Assembly: GCA_001695595.3 (NCBI GenBank)
Contig: MBPM02000289.1
Span: forward strand, 1-34,150
Origin: Plasmopara viticola
Taxonomy: Eukaryota > Oomycota > Peronosporomycetes > Peronosporales > Peronosporaceae
Direction: 5' to 3'
DNA length: 34,150 nucleotides
The position numbers were made by a program, and so were the translations under genes. Every line of letters begins with the position of its first letter. Position 1 is the stretch's first letter. The notes under the pieces were generated by a model. The model searched no databases, was not told the DNA's origin, and saw only the letters and a program-made list of their open reading frames with translations. Of this stretch, positions 1 to 11,661 are shown one piece after another.

Positions 1-1000
1 CCTGGACATGCAGACACGCGTTTCAAGCGTACCTTAGCGAGTCTGCTCCATTTAGAGCGCAATTCTTCCCACGGTATCAGATAACGTCCAATCTAGCTTC
101 CTAGACATGCAGACATGCGTTCTAAGCGTACCTAGCGAGTACTGCTCCATTTGAAAGCGCCAAATCTTCCACGGCGTCAGATACGAAAACTCTAGCTTCT
201 AGACATGCGACACGCGTTCTAAGCGTACCTAAGCGGTACTGCTCCGTTTGAAGCGCCAATTCTTCCCACGGCCTTAGATACGTCCAATCTAGCTTCCTAG
301 ACATGCAGACACGCGTTGCAAGCGTAACTTAGCGAGTACTGCTCCATTTGAAGCGCCAATTCTTCCTACGGCCTAGATACATCAAATTTAGCTTTCTAGA
401 CATTCAGACACGCGTTGCAAGCGTACTTAGCGAGTACTGCTCCATTTCAAAGCGCCAATTCTTCCCACAGCCATGATACGTCATAACTAGCTTCTAGACA
501 TGCAGACATGCGTTTTAAGCGTACCAGCGAGTACTGCTCCATTTGAAGCGCCAATCTTCCCACGGCCAGGGATACTCAAAATCTAGCTTTCTAGACATGC
601 AGGCACGCGTTGCAAGCGTGCTTTAGCGAGTATGCCCATGTGAAGCGCCAAATCTTCCACGGCCAGATATACGTCAAATTTAGCTTTCTAGACATGCAGG
701 CACACGTTGCAAGCGTACTTAGCGAGTAATGCTCCATGTGAAGCGCAAATCTTCCCACGGCCTGAGATACGTCAAATTTAGCTTCCTAGACGTGCAGACA
801 CGGTTGCAAGCGTACCTTAGCGAGTACTGCTCCATGCTAAAGCCCAATTCTTCCACGGCAAGGATCGTCAATCCAATTTCTGGACATGCAGACACGCGTT
901 GCAAGCGTACCTTAGCGAATACTGTTCCACTGTAAAGCGCCAATTTTGCCCACGGCCTCAAATACGCAATCTAGCTTTCCAGACGTGCAGTTCACGCGTT
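1..1000. other. Indel-rich patch, probable consensus error
   Basis: Monomers here lose single bases mostly in short homopolymers: CTTCCACGG for CTTCCCACGG, AGCTTCTAGAC for AGCTTTCTAGAC, AGTCTGCTCC or AGTATGCC for AGTACTGCTCC. There are occasional insertions, such as AGATAACGTCC near 81. Better-preserved relatives at 7111 onward keep the full motifs. The pattern resembles long-read homopolymer error at low polishing depth, not mutational decay (inference). Confidence 0.6.
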
Positions 1001-1990
1001 GCAAGCGTGCCTTAGCGCGTTCTACTCCATTTGAAGCGCCAATTCTTCCCACGGCAAGGGATACGTCAAATCTAGCTTTCCAGACATGCAGACACGCGTT
1101 TTGCAAGCGACCTTAGCGAGTACTGCTCCATTTGAATGCAATCTTCCACGGCCAGGGATACGTCAACTTTAGCTTTCTAGACATGCAGGCACACGTTGCA
1201 AGCGTACCTTAGCGAGTACTGCTCCATTTAAAGCGCCAATTCTTCCCACGGCCTCAGATCCGTCAATCTAGCTACCTAGACATGCAGACACGGCGTTCCA
1301 AGCGTACTTAGCGAGTACTGCTCCATTTGAAGCGCCAATTCTTCTACGGCCTGAGATACATCAAATTTAGCTTTCTAGACATTCAGACACGCGTTGCAAG
1401 CGTACCTTAGCGAGTACTGCTCCATTTCAAGCGCCAATTCTTCCCACAGCCATGATATGTCATAACTAGCTTTCTAGACATGCAGACATGCGTTTCAAGC
1501 GTACCCAAGCGAGTACTGCTTCATTGAAGCGCCAATTCTTCCCACGGCCAGGGATACATCAAATCTAGCTTTCTAGACATGCAGGCACGCGTTGCAAGCG
1601 TGCTTTAGCGAGTACTGCTCCATGTGAAGCGCCAAATCTTCCCACGGCCAGGGATACGTCAACTTTAGCTTCCTAGACGTGCAGGCACACGTTGCAAGCG
1701 TACCTTAGCGAGTAATGCTCCGTGTGAAGCGCCAAATCTTCCCACGGCCTGAGATACGTCAAATTTAGCTTCCTAGACGTGCAGACACGCGTTGCAAGCG
1801 TACCTTAGCGAGTACTGCTCCATTTGAAGCGCCAAATCTTCCCACGGCGTCAGATACGAAAACTCTAGCTTCCTAGACATGCAGACACGCGTTCTAAGCG
1901 TACCTAAGCGAGTACTGCTCCGTTGAAGCCCCAATTCTTCCCACGGCCTTAGATACGTCCAATCTAGCTTCCTAGACATGCAGACACGCG
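1..1990. repeat. Block L, first copy (indel-rich, one monomer short)
   Basis: The opening CCTGGACATGCAGACACGCG and the following monomer types match 7111-9220 in order: the TTTAGAGCG monomer, the TATCAG monomer, CGTCAGATACGAAAACTC, GACATTCAG, GCGTTTTAAGCG, the CTAAAG/GAATACTGTTCC/GACGTGCAG run, CCTCAGATCCGTC and so on. The starting offset is 7110. This copy is about 120 bp shorter because one monomer (counterpart near 8330-8420) is absent and because many single bases are missing in the first kilobase. The two copies lie on either side of the 14-monomer HOR. Confidence 0.75.
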
Positions 1991-2345
1991 ATCCAAGCGT
2001 ACCTTAGCGGGTTCTGCTCCATTTGAAGCGCCAAGTCTTCCCACGGACCGAGATACGTCAAATCTAGCTTCCTAGACATGCAGACACGCGTTGCAAGCGT
2101 ACCTTAGCGAGTACTGCTCCATTTCAAGCGCCAATTCCTCCCACAGCCATGATACGTCCAAACTAGCTTCCTGGGCATGCAGACACGCGTTTCAAGCGTA
2201 CCAAAGCGAGTACTGCTCCATTTAAAGCGCCAATTTTTCCCACGGCCAGGGATACGTCAAATCTAGCTTTCTAGACATGCAGGCATGCGTTGCAAGCGTG
2301 CCTTAGCGAGTACTGCTCCATTTGAAGCGCCAAATCTTCCCACGG
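1991..2345. repeat. Linker monomers between L and the 14-monomer HOR
   Basis: These monomers carry GCGGGTTCTGCTCC with GGACCGAGATACG, then CAGCCATGATACGTCC, then CCAGGG types. The same signature pair (GGTTCTG with GGACCGAG) recurs at about 6545-6595, on the other side of the HOR, so the two linkers are paralogous. Nothing but satellite is present. Confidence 0.65.
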
Positions 2346-3739
2346 CCAGATATACGTCAAATTTAGCTTTCTAGACATGCAGACACGCGTTCTAAGCGTA
2401 CCTAAGCGAGTACTGCTCCATTTAAAGCGCCAATTCTTCCCACAGCCATGATACGTCCAAACTAGCTTCCTAGACATGCAGACACGCGTTCTAAGCGTAC
2501 CTAAGCGAGTACTGCTCCGTTTGAAGCCCCAATTCTTCCCACGGCCTTAGATACGTCCAATCTAGCTTCCTAGACATGCAGACACGCGTTCCAAGCGTAC
2601 CTTAGCGAGTACTGCTCCATTTGAAGCGCCAATTCTTCCTACGGCCTGAGATACATCAAATTTAGCTTTCTAGACATTCAGACACGCGTTGCAAGCGTAC
2701 CTTAGCGAGTACTGCTCCATTTGAAGCGCCAATTCTTCCTACGGCCTGAGATACATCAAATTTAGCTTTCTAGACATTCAGACACGCGTTGCAAGCGTAC
2801 CTTAGCGAGTACTGCTCCATTTCAAGCGCCAATTCTTCCCACAGCCATGATACGTCATAACTAGCTTTCTAGACATGCAGACATGCGTTTTAAGCGTACC
2901 CAAGCGAGTACTGCTCCATTTGAAGCGCCAAATCTTCCCACGGCCAGGGATACATCAAATCTAGCTTTCTAGACATGCAGGAACGCGTTGCAAGCGTGCT
3001 TTAGCGAGTACTGCTCCATGTGAAGCGCCAATACTTCCTACAGCCTGAGATACATCAACTTAGCTTTCTAGACATTCAGACACGCGTTGCAAGCGTACCT
3101 TAGCAAGTAACTGCTCCATTTTCAAGCGCCAATTCTTCCACAGGCCATGATAGGTCATACTAGCTTTCTAGACATGCAGACATGCGTTTCAAGCGTACCC
3201 AAGCGAGTACTGCTCCATTTGAAGCACCAAATCTTCCCACGGCCAGGGATACATCAAATCTAGCTTTCTAGACATGCAGGCACGCGTTGCAAGCGTGCTT
3301 TAGCGAGTACTGCTCCATGTGAAGCGCCAAATCTTCCCACGGCCAGAGATACGTCAACTTCAGCTTTCTAGACATGCAGGCACACGTTGCAAGCGTACCT
3401 TAGCGAGTACTGCTTCGTGTGAAGCGCCAAATCTTCCCACGGCCTGAGATACGTCAATTTAGCTTCTAGACATGCAGACAGCGTTGCAAGCGTACCTTAG
3501 CGAGTACTGCTCCATCTAAAGCGCCAATTCTTCCCACGGCCAGGGATACGTTCAATCCAGATTTCTGGACATGCAGACACGCGTTGCAAGCGTACCTTAG
3601 CGAATACTGTTCCATGTAAAGCGCCAATTTTGCCCACGGCCTCAAATACGAGAAATCTAGCTTTCCAGACGTGCAGTCACGCGTTGCAAGCGTGCCTTAG
3701 CGCGTTCTACTCCATTTGAAGCGCCAAATCTTCCCACGG
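2346..3739. repeat. 14-monomer higher-order repeat, unit 1 (~1394 bp)
   Basis: The unit runs from the CCAGATATACG marker at 2346 to the next one at 3740 and contains 14 monomers in a fixed order. These include GTTTGAAGCCCC with CCTTAG; two successive GACATTCAG monomers; GCGTTTTAAGCG; CAGGAACGCG; CATAGGTCA-type; CAGGCACACG with TGCTTCGTGTG; CCATCTAAAG with TTCAATCCAG; GAATACTGTTCC with CCTCAAATACG; and GACGTGCAGTC with GCGTTCTACTCC. Unit 2 repeats the same order. Confidence 0.85.
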
Positions 3740-5120
3740 CCAGATATACGTCAAATTTAGCTTTCTAGACATGCAGACACGCGTTCTAAGCGTACCTAAG
3801 CGAGTACTGCTCCATTTAAGCGCCAAATTCTTCCCACGCCATGATACGTCCAAACTAGCTTCTGACATGCAGACACGCGTTCTAAGCGTACCTAAGCGAG
3901 TACTGCTCCGTTTGAAGCCCCAATTCTTCCCACGGCCTTAGATACGTCCAATCTAGCTTCCTAGACATGCAGACACGCGTTCCAAGCGTACCTTAGCGAG
4001 TACTGCTCCATTTGAAGCGCCAATTCTTCCTACGGCCTGAGATACATCAAATTTAGCTTTCTAGACATTCAGACACGCGTTGCAAGCGTACCTTAGCGAG
4101 TACTGCTCCATTTGAAGCGCCAATTCTTCCTACGGCCTGAGATACATCAAATTTAGCTTTCTAGACATTCAGACACGCGTTGCAAGCGTACCTTAGCGAG
4201 TACTGCTCCATTTCAAGCGCCAATTCTTCCCACAGCCATGATACGTCATAACTAGCTTTCTAGACATGCAGACATGCGTTTTAAGCGTACCAAGCGAGTA
4301 CTGCTCCTTTGAAGCGCCAATCTTCCACGGCCAGATACATCAAATCTAGCTTTCTAGACATGCAGGAACGCGTTGCAAGCGTACTTAGCGGTACTGCTCC
4401 ATTTGTGAAGCGCCAATACTTCCTACGGCCTGAGATACATCAATTTAGCTTCTAGACATTCAGACACGCGTTGCAAGCGTACCTTAGCGAGTACTGCTCC
4501 ATTTCAAGCGCCAATTCTTCCCACAGCCATGATAGGTCATAACTAGCTTTCTAGACATGCAGACATGCGTTTCAAGCGTACCCAAGCGAGTACTGCTCCA
4601 TTTGAAGCGCCAAATCTTCCCACGGCCAGGGATACGTCAAATCTAGCTTTCTAGACATGCAGGCACGCGTTGCAAGCGTGCCTTAGCGAGTACTGCTCCA
4701 TGTGAAGCGCCAAATCTCCCACGGCCAGAGATACGTCAACTTCTTTTCTAGACATGCAGGCACACGTTGCAAGCGTACCTTAGCGGTACTGCTTCGTGTG
4801 AAGCGCCAAATCTTCCCACGGCCTGAGATACGTCAAATTTAGCTTCCTAGACGTGCAGACACGCGTTGCAAGCGTACCTTAGCGAGTACTGCTCCATCTA
4901 AAGCGCCAATTCTTCCCACGGCCAGGGATACGTTCAATCCAGATTTCTGGACATGCAGACACGCGTTGCAAGCGTACCTTAGCGAATACTGTTCCATGTA
5001 AAGCGCCAATTTTGCCCACGGCCTCAAATACGAGAAATCTAGCTTTCCAGACGTGCAGACACGCGTTGCAAGCGTACCTTAGCGGCGTTCTACTCCATTT
5101 GAAGCGCCAATTTCCCACGG
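3740..5120. repeat. 14-monomer higher-order repeat, unit 2 (~1381 bp)
   Basis: It has the same monomer order as unit 1 and shares private markers with it, such as CAGGAACGCG (2970 and about 4365). Unit 3 has CAGGCACGCG at that place. Units 1 and 2 are therefore probably the closest pair. The few missing bases cluster at about 3815-3870, 4290-4460 and 4715-4790. Confidence 0.85.
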
Positions 5121-6484
5121 CCAATATACGTCAATTAGCTTTCTAGACATGCAGACACGCGTTCTAAGCGTACCTAAGCGAGTACTGCTCCATTTGAAGC
5201 GCCAATTCTTCCCACAGCCATGATACGTCCAAACTAGCTTCCTGGACATGCAGACACGCGTTCTAAGCGTACCTAAGCGAGTACTGCTCCGTTTGAAGCC
5301 CCAATTCTTCCCACGGCCTTAGATACGTCCAATCTAGCTTCCTAGACATGCAGACACGCGTTCCAAGCGTACCTTAGCGAGTACTGCTCCATTTGAAGCG
5401 CCAATTCTTCCTACGGCCTGAGATACATCAAATTTAGCTTTCTAGACATTCAGACACGCGTTGCAAGCGTACCTAAGCGAGTACTGCTCCATTTGAAGCG
5501 CCAATTCTTCCTACGGCCTGAGATACATCAAATTTAGCTTTCTAGACATTCAGACACGCGTTGCAAGCGTACCTTAGCGAGTACTGCTCCATTTCAAGCG
5601 CCAATTCTTCCCACAGCCATGATACGTCATAACTAGCTTTCTAGACATGCAGACATGCGTTTTAAGCGTACCCAAGCGAGTACTGCTCCATTTGAAGCGC
5701 CAAATTCTTCCCACGCCAGATACATCAAATTAGCTTTCTAGACATGCAGGCACGCGTTGCAAGCGTGCTTTAGCGAGTACTGCTCCATGTGAAGCGCCAA
5801 TTCTTCCTACAGCCTGAGATACATCAAATTTAGCTTTCTAGACATTCAGACACGCGTTGCAAGCGTACCTTAGCGAGTACTGCTCCATGTGAAGCGCCAA
5901 TTCTTCCCACAGCCATGATAGGTATAACTAGCTTTCTAGACATGCAGACATGCGTTTCAAGCGTACCTTAGCGAGTACTGCTCCATTTGAAGCGCCAATC
6001 TTCCCACGGCCAGATACATAAATCTAGCTTTCTAGACATGCAGGCACGCGTCTGCAAGCGTACCTTAGCGAGTACTGCTCCATGTGAAGCGCCAAATCTT
6101 CCCACGGCCAGATACGTCAACTAGCTTCTAGACTGCAGGCACGCGTTGCAAGCGTACCTTAGCGAGTAATGCTCCATGTGAAGCGCCAAATCTTCCCACG
6201 GCCTGAGATACGTCAAATTTAGCTTCCTAGACGTGCAGACACGCGTTGCAAGCGTACCTTAGCGAGTATGCTCCATCTAAGCGCCAATCTTCCCACGGCA
6301 GATACGTTTTAGCTTTCTGACATGCAGACACGCGTTGCAAGCGTACCTTAGCGAATATGTCCATGTAAGCGCCAATTTTCCCAGCGCCATCAAATACGCG
6401 AAATCTAGCTTTCCAGACGTGCAGTCACGCGTTGCAAGCGTGCCTTAGCGCGTTCTACTCCATTTGAAGCGCCAAATCTTCCCA
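5121..6484. repeat. 14-monomer higher-order repeat, unit 3 (~1364 bp)
   Basis: This is the third tandem copy. It starts at a damaged form of the marker (CCAATATACG) and ends after the GCGTTCTACTCC monomer at about 6457-6484. There the sequence switches to CAGCGTCAG instead of starting a fourth unit. Its second half (5700-6420) is full of single-base losses, so its apparent divergence from units 1 and 2 is partly artefactual. Confidence 0.8.
5700..6420. other. Indel-rich patch, probable consensus error
   Basis: Examples are CCCACGCCAGATAC for CCCACGGCCAGGGATAC, GGTATAACTAG for GGTCATAACTAG, CTAGACTGCAGG for CTAGACATGCAGG, and GAATATGTCC for GAATACTGTTCC. Losses concentrate in runs and short repeats, while neighbouring HOR units keep the complete motifs. 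Confidence 0.6.
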
Positions 6485-7110
6485 CAGCGTCAGATACATA
6501 AAATTCAGCTTCCTAGACATGCAGAAACGCGTTCTAAGCGTACCTTAGCGGGTTCTGCTCCATTTGAAGCGCCAAGTCTTCCCACGGACCGAGATACGTC
6601 ATATCTAGTTTCCTAGACATGCAGACACGCGTTGAAATCGTACCTTAGCGAGTACAGCTCCATTTAAAGCGCCAATTCTTCCCACAGCCATGATACGTCC
6701 AAACTAGCTTCCTGGGCATGCAGACACGCGTTTCAAGCGTACCAAAGCGAGAATTGCTCCATTTAAAGCGCCAAATCTTCACACGGCCAGGGATACATCA
6801 AATCTAGCTTTTATAGACATGCAGGCACGCGTTGCAAGCGTGCTTTAGCGAGTACTGCTCCATGTGAAGCGCCAAATCTTCCCACGGCCAGAGATACGTC
6901 AACTTTAGCTTTCTAGAGATGCAGGCACACGTTGCAAGCGTACCTTAGCGAGTACTGCTTCGTGTGAAGCGCCAAATCTTCCCACGGCCTGAGATACGTC
7001 AAATTTAGCTTCCTAGACGTGCAGACACGCGTTGCAAGCGTACCTTAGCGAGTACAGCTCCATTTAAAGCGCCAATTCTTCCCACAGCCATGATACGTCC
7101 AAACTAGCTT
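6485..7110. repeat. Linker monomers after the 14-monomer HOR
   Basis: The monomers carry CAGCGTCAGATACATAAAATTC, GGTTCTG with GGACCGAG, TTGAAATCGTACC with AGTACAGCTCC, and CAGCCATGATACGTCC. The TTGAAATCGTACC/ACAGCTCC pair recurs at about 10925-10955. These are ordinary satellite monomers with no other element. Confidence 0.65.
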
Positions 7111-9220
7111 CCTGGACATGCAGACACGCGTTTCAAGCGTACCTTAGCGAGTACTGCTCCATTTAGAGCGCCAATTCTTCCCACGGTATCAGATACGTCC
7201 AATCTAGCTTCCTAGACATGCAGACATGCGTTCTAAGCGTACCTAAGCGAGTACTGCTCCATTTGAAGCGCCAAATCTTCCCACGGCGTCAGATACGAAA
7301 ACTCTAGCTTCCTAGACATGCAGACACGCGTTCTAAGCGTACCTAAGCGAGTACTGCTCCGTTTGAAGCCCCAATTCTTCCCACGGCCTTAGATACGTCC
7401 AATCTAGCTTCCTAGACATGCAGACACGCGTTCCAAGCGTACCTTAGCGAGTACTGCTCCATTTGAAGCGCCAATTCTTCCTACGGCCTGAGATACATCA
7501 AATTTAGCTTTCTAGACATTCAGACACGCGTTGCAAGCGTACCTTAGCGAGTACTGCTCCATTTCAAGCGCCAATTCTTCCCACAGCCATGTACCTCATA
7601 ACTAGCTTTCTAGACATGCAGACATGCGTTTTAAGCGTACCCAAGCGAGTACTGCTCCATTTGAAGCGCCAAATCTTCCCACGGCCAGGGATACATCAAA
7701 TCTAGCTTTCTAGACATGCAGGCACGCGTTGCAAGCGTGCTTTAGCGAGTACTGCTCCATGTGAAGCGCCAAATCTTCCCACGGCCAGAGATACGTCAAC
7801 TTTAGCTTTCTAGACATGCAGGCACACGTTGCAAGCGTACCTTAGCGAGTAATGCTCCATGTGAAGCGCCAAATCTTCCCACGGCCTGAGATACGTCAAA
7901 TTTAGCTTCCTAGACGTGCAGACACGCGTTGCAAGCGTACCTTAGCGAGTACTGCTCCATCTAAAGCGCCAATTCTTCCCACGGCCAGGGATTCGTTCAA
8001 TCCAGATTTCTGGACATGCAGACACGCGTTGCAAGCGTACCTTAGCGAATACTGTTCCATGTAAAGCGCCAATTTTGCCCACGGCCTCAAATACGCGAAA
8101 TCTAGCTTTCCAGACGTGCAGTCACGCGTTGCAAGCGTGCCTTAGCGCGTTCTACTCCATTTGAAGCGCCAATTCTTCACACGGTATCAGATACGTCCAA
8201 TCTAGCTTTCCAGACATGCAGACACGCGTTGCAAGCGAACCTTAGCGAGTACTGCTCCATTTGAAGCGCCAAATCTTCCCACGGCCAGGGATACGTCAAC
8301 TTTAGCTTTCTAGACATGCAGGCACACGTTGCAAGCGTACCTTAGCGAGTACTGCTCCATGTGAAGCGCCAAATCTTCCCACGGCCTGAGATACGTCAAA
8401 TTTAGCTTCCTAGACATGCAGACACGCGTTGCAAGCGTACCTTAGCGAGTACTGCTCCATTTAAAGCGCCAATTCTTCCCACGGCCTCAGATCCGTCCAA
8501 TCTAGCTTCCTAGACATTCAGACACGCGTTCCAAGCGTACCTTAGCGAGTACTGCTCCATTTGAAGCGCCAATTCTTCCTACGGCCTGAGATACATCAAA
8601 TTTAGCTTTCTAGACATTCAGACACGCGTTGCAAGCGTACCTTAGCGAGTACTGCTCCATTTCAAGCGCCAATTCTTCCCACAGCCATGACACGTCATAA
8701 CTAGCTTTCTAGACATGCAGACATGCGTTTCAAGCGTACCCAAGCGAGTACTGCTCCATTTGAAGCGCCAATTCTTCCCACGGCCAGGGATACATCAAAT
8801 CTAGCTTTCTAGACATGCAGGCACGCGTTGCAAGCGTGCTTTAGCGAGTACTGCTCCATGTGAAGCGCCAAATCTTCCCACGGCCAGGGATACGTCAACT
8901 TTAGCTTCCTAGACGTGCAGGCACACGTTGCAAGCGTACCTTAGCGAGTACTGCTCCGTGTGAAGCGCCAAATCTTCCCACGGCCTGAGATACGTCAAAT
9001 TTAGCTTCCTAGACGTGCAGACACGCGTTGCAAGCGTACCTTAGCGAGTACTGCTCCATTTGAAGCGCCAAATCTTCCCACGGCGTCAGATACGAAAACT
9101 CTAGCTTCCTAGACATGCAGACACGCGTTCTAAGCGTACCTAAGCGAGTACTGCTCCGTTTGAAGCCCCAATTCTTCCCACGGCCTTAGATACGTCCAAT
9201 CTAGCTTCCTAGACATGCAG
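7111..9220. repeat. Block L, second and better-preserved copy
   Basis: It opens with CCTGGACATGCAGACACGCG exactly as the window start does and follows the same monomer order for about 2.1 kb. It includes the three-monomer cassette at about 7950-8170 and the rare GCAAGCGAACC variant at 8232-8242. After 9220 the array repeats the 8510-9100 stretch again (about 9220-9700), indicating a further local six-monomer duplication. Confidence 0.75.
7945..8165. repeat. Three-monomer cassette P-Q-R (representative copy)
   Basis: The three types occur in fixed order. P has CTAAAGCG and ends in TTCAATCCAGATTTCTGGAC. Q has GAATACTGTTCC (or a reverted form) and CCTCAAATACG. R has GACGTGCAGTCACGCG with GCGCGTTCTACTCC. 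P's TCCAGATTTCTGGA is intact at 3556, 4938, 8001, 10098, 12295, 13794, 15591, 16788, 17684, 19082, 20586, 21661, 22238, 25897, 28362 and 30937, with damaged forms near 871 and 32627. Q and R follow at many but not all of these. The cassette makes a convenient ruler for the array. Confidence 0.8.
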
Positions 9221-9792
9221 ACACGCGTTCCAAGCGTACCTTAGTGAGTATTGCTCCATTTGAAGCGCCAATTCTTCCTACGGCCTGAGATACATCAAAT
9301 TTAGCTTTCTAGACATTCAGACACGCGTTGCAAGCGTACCTTAGCGAGTACTGCTCCATTTCAAGCGCCAATTCTTCCCACAGCCATGATACGTCATAAC
9401 TAGCTTTCTAGACATGCAGACATGCGTTTCAAGCGTACCAAAGCGAGTACTGCTCCATTTGAAGCGCCAATTCTTCCCACGGCCAGGGATACATCAAATC
9501 TAGCTTTCTAGACATGCAGGCACGCGTTGCAAGCGTGCTTTAGCGAGTACTGCTCCATGTGAAGCGCCAAATCTTCCCACGGCCAGGGATACGTCAACTT
9601 TAGCTTTCTAGACATGCAGGCACACGTTGCAAGCGTACCTTAGCGAGTACTGCTCCATGTGAAGCGCCAAATCTTCCCACGGCCTGAGATACGTCAAATT
9701 TAGCTTCCTAGACATGCAGACACGCGTTGCAAGCGTACCTTAGCGAGTACTGCTCCAATTGAAGTGCAAATTCTTTCCACGGCCTGAGATAC
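9221..9792. repeat. Partial repeat of the end of L, then transition to block A
   Basis: It repeats the monomer order of about 8510-9000 (GCGTTCCAAGCG, GACATTCAG, TTTCAAGCGCC with CAGCCATG, the CCAGGG types, CAGGCACACG). It then passes into monomers with TCCAATTGAAG. A private change, TTAGTGAGTATTGCTCC, is at about 9241-9256. Confidence 0.6.
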
Positions 9793-10765
9793 GTCAAATA
9801 TAGCTTCCAAGACATGCAGACACGCGTTGCAAGCGTACCTAAGCGAGTACTGCTCCATTTGAAGCTCCAAATCTTCCCACGGCCTGAGATACGTCAAATT
9901 TAGCTTCCTAGACATTCAGACACGCGTTGCAAGCGTTCCTTAGCGAGTACTGCTCCATTTCAAGCGCCAATTCTTCCCACAGCCATGATACGTCATAACT
10001 AGCTTCCTGGACATGCAGACACGCGTTTCAACCATACCTAAGTGAGTACTGCTCCATTTAAAGCGCCAATTCTTCCCACGGCCAAGGATACGTTCAATCC
10101 AGATTTCTGGACATGCAGACACGCGTCGCAAGCGTACCTTAGCGAGTACTGCTCCATTTGAAGCGCCAATTTTTCACACGGCCTCAAATACGCCGAATAT
10201 GGCTTTCCAGACGTGCAGTCACGCGTTGCAAGCGTGCCTTAGCGCGTTCTACTCCATTTAAAACGCCAAATCTTCCCACGGCCAGTGATACGTCAAATCT
10301 AGCTTTCCAGACATGCAGACATGCGTTGCAAGCGTACCTTAGCGAGTACTGCTCCAATTGAAGCGCCAATTCTTCCCACAGGGTCAGATACGTCAAATCT
10401 AGCTTCCTAGACATGCAGACACGCGTTCTAAGCGTACCTTAGCGGGTTCTGCTCCATTTGAAGCGCCAAATCTTCCCACGGCGTCCGATACATAAAATCT
10501 AGCTTCCTAGACATGCAGAAACGCGTTGCACGCGTACCTTAGCGGGTTCTGCTCCATTTGAAGCGCCAAATCTTCCCACGGCCTCAGATACGTCCAATCT
10601 AGCTTCCTAGACATGCAGACACGCGTTTCAAGCGTACCAAAGTGAGTACTGCTCCATTTAAAGCGTCAAATCTTCCCACGGCCAGGGATACGTCAAATTT
10701 AGCTCTTTAGACATGCAGACATGCGTTTCAAGCGTACCCAAGCGAGTACTGCTCCATTTGAAGCG
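9793..10765. repeat. Block A, copy 1
   Basis: It starts at TCAAATATAGCTTCCAAGAC. It contains GACATTCAG with GCAAGCGTTCC, CATGATACGTCATAAC, TTTCAACCATACC with AAGTGAG, the TTCAATCCAG monomer, ACGCCGAATATGG with GACGTGCAGTC, CACAGGGTCAG, GCACGCGTACC and TTAGCTCTTTAGAC. The same order occurs at 15188-16356 and 17281-18448. Copy 1 lacks one monomer present in copy 2, so the offset changes from 5395 to 5493 within the block. Confidence 0.8.
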
Positions 10766-11661
10766 CCAAATCTTCCCACGGCCAGGGATACATCAAATCT
10801 AGCTTTCTAGACATGCCGGCACGCGTTGCAAGCGTGCTTTAGCGAGTACTGCTCCATGTGAAGCGCCAATTCTTCCCACGGCCCAAGATACGTCATATCT
10901 AGCTTCCTAGACATGCAGACACGCGTTGAAATCGTACCTTAGCGAGTACAGCTCCATTTAAAGCGCCAATTCTTCTCACAGCCATGATACGTCCAAACTA
11001 GCATCCTGGACATGCAGACACGCGTTTCAAACGTACCAAAGCGAGTACTGCTCCATTTAAAGCGCCAATTCTTCCCACGGCCAGGGATACGTCAAATCTA
11101 ACTTTCTAGACATGCAGGCATGCGTTGCAAGCGTGCCTTAGCGAGTACTGCTCCATTTGAAGCGCCAAATCTTCCCTCGGCCAGATATACGTCAAATTTA
11201 GCTTTCTAGACATGCAGACACGCGTTCTAAGCGTACCTAAGCGAGTACTGCTCCATTTGAAGCGCCAAATCTTCCCACGGCCTGAGATACATCCAATCTA
11301 GTTATCTAGACATGCAGACATACTTTGTAAGCGTACCCAAGCGAGTACTGCTCCATTTGAAGCGCCAAATCTTCCCACGGCCAAGGATACGTCAAATTTA
11401 GCTTTCTAGACATGCAGGCACACGTTGCAAGCGTACCTTAGCGAGTACTGCTCCATTTGAAGCGCCAAATCTTCCCACGGCCAGGGATACGTCAAATCTA
11501 GCTTTCTAGACATGCAGGCACGCGTTGCATGCGTGCTTTAGCGAGTACTGCTCCATTTGAAGCGCCAAATCTCCCACGGCCAGGGATACGTCAACTTTAG
11601 CTTTCTAGACATGCAGGCACACGTTTCAAGCGTACCTTAGCGAGTACTGCTCCATTTGAAG
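10766..11661. repeat. Mosaic monomers between A and B
   Basis: These are satellite monomers of mixed types: CCCAAGATACGTCATATC, TTGAAATCG with ACAGCTCC, GACATACTTTGTAAGCG, and CAGGCACACG. No clean tandem higher-order unit is visible by eye here, and no non-satellite sequence is present. Confidence 0.6.

Noticed and set aside
5700..6420. A diverged monomer subfamily
   Set aside because: The differences are mainly single-base losses in homopolymers rather than shared substitutions, and the equivalent positions of HOR units 1 and 2 are intact. Consensus error explains it better.
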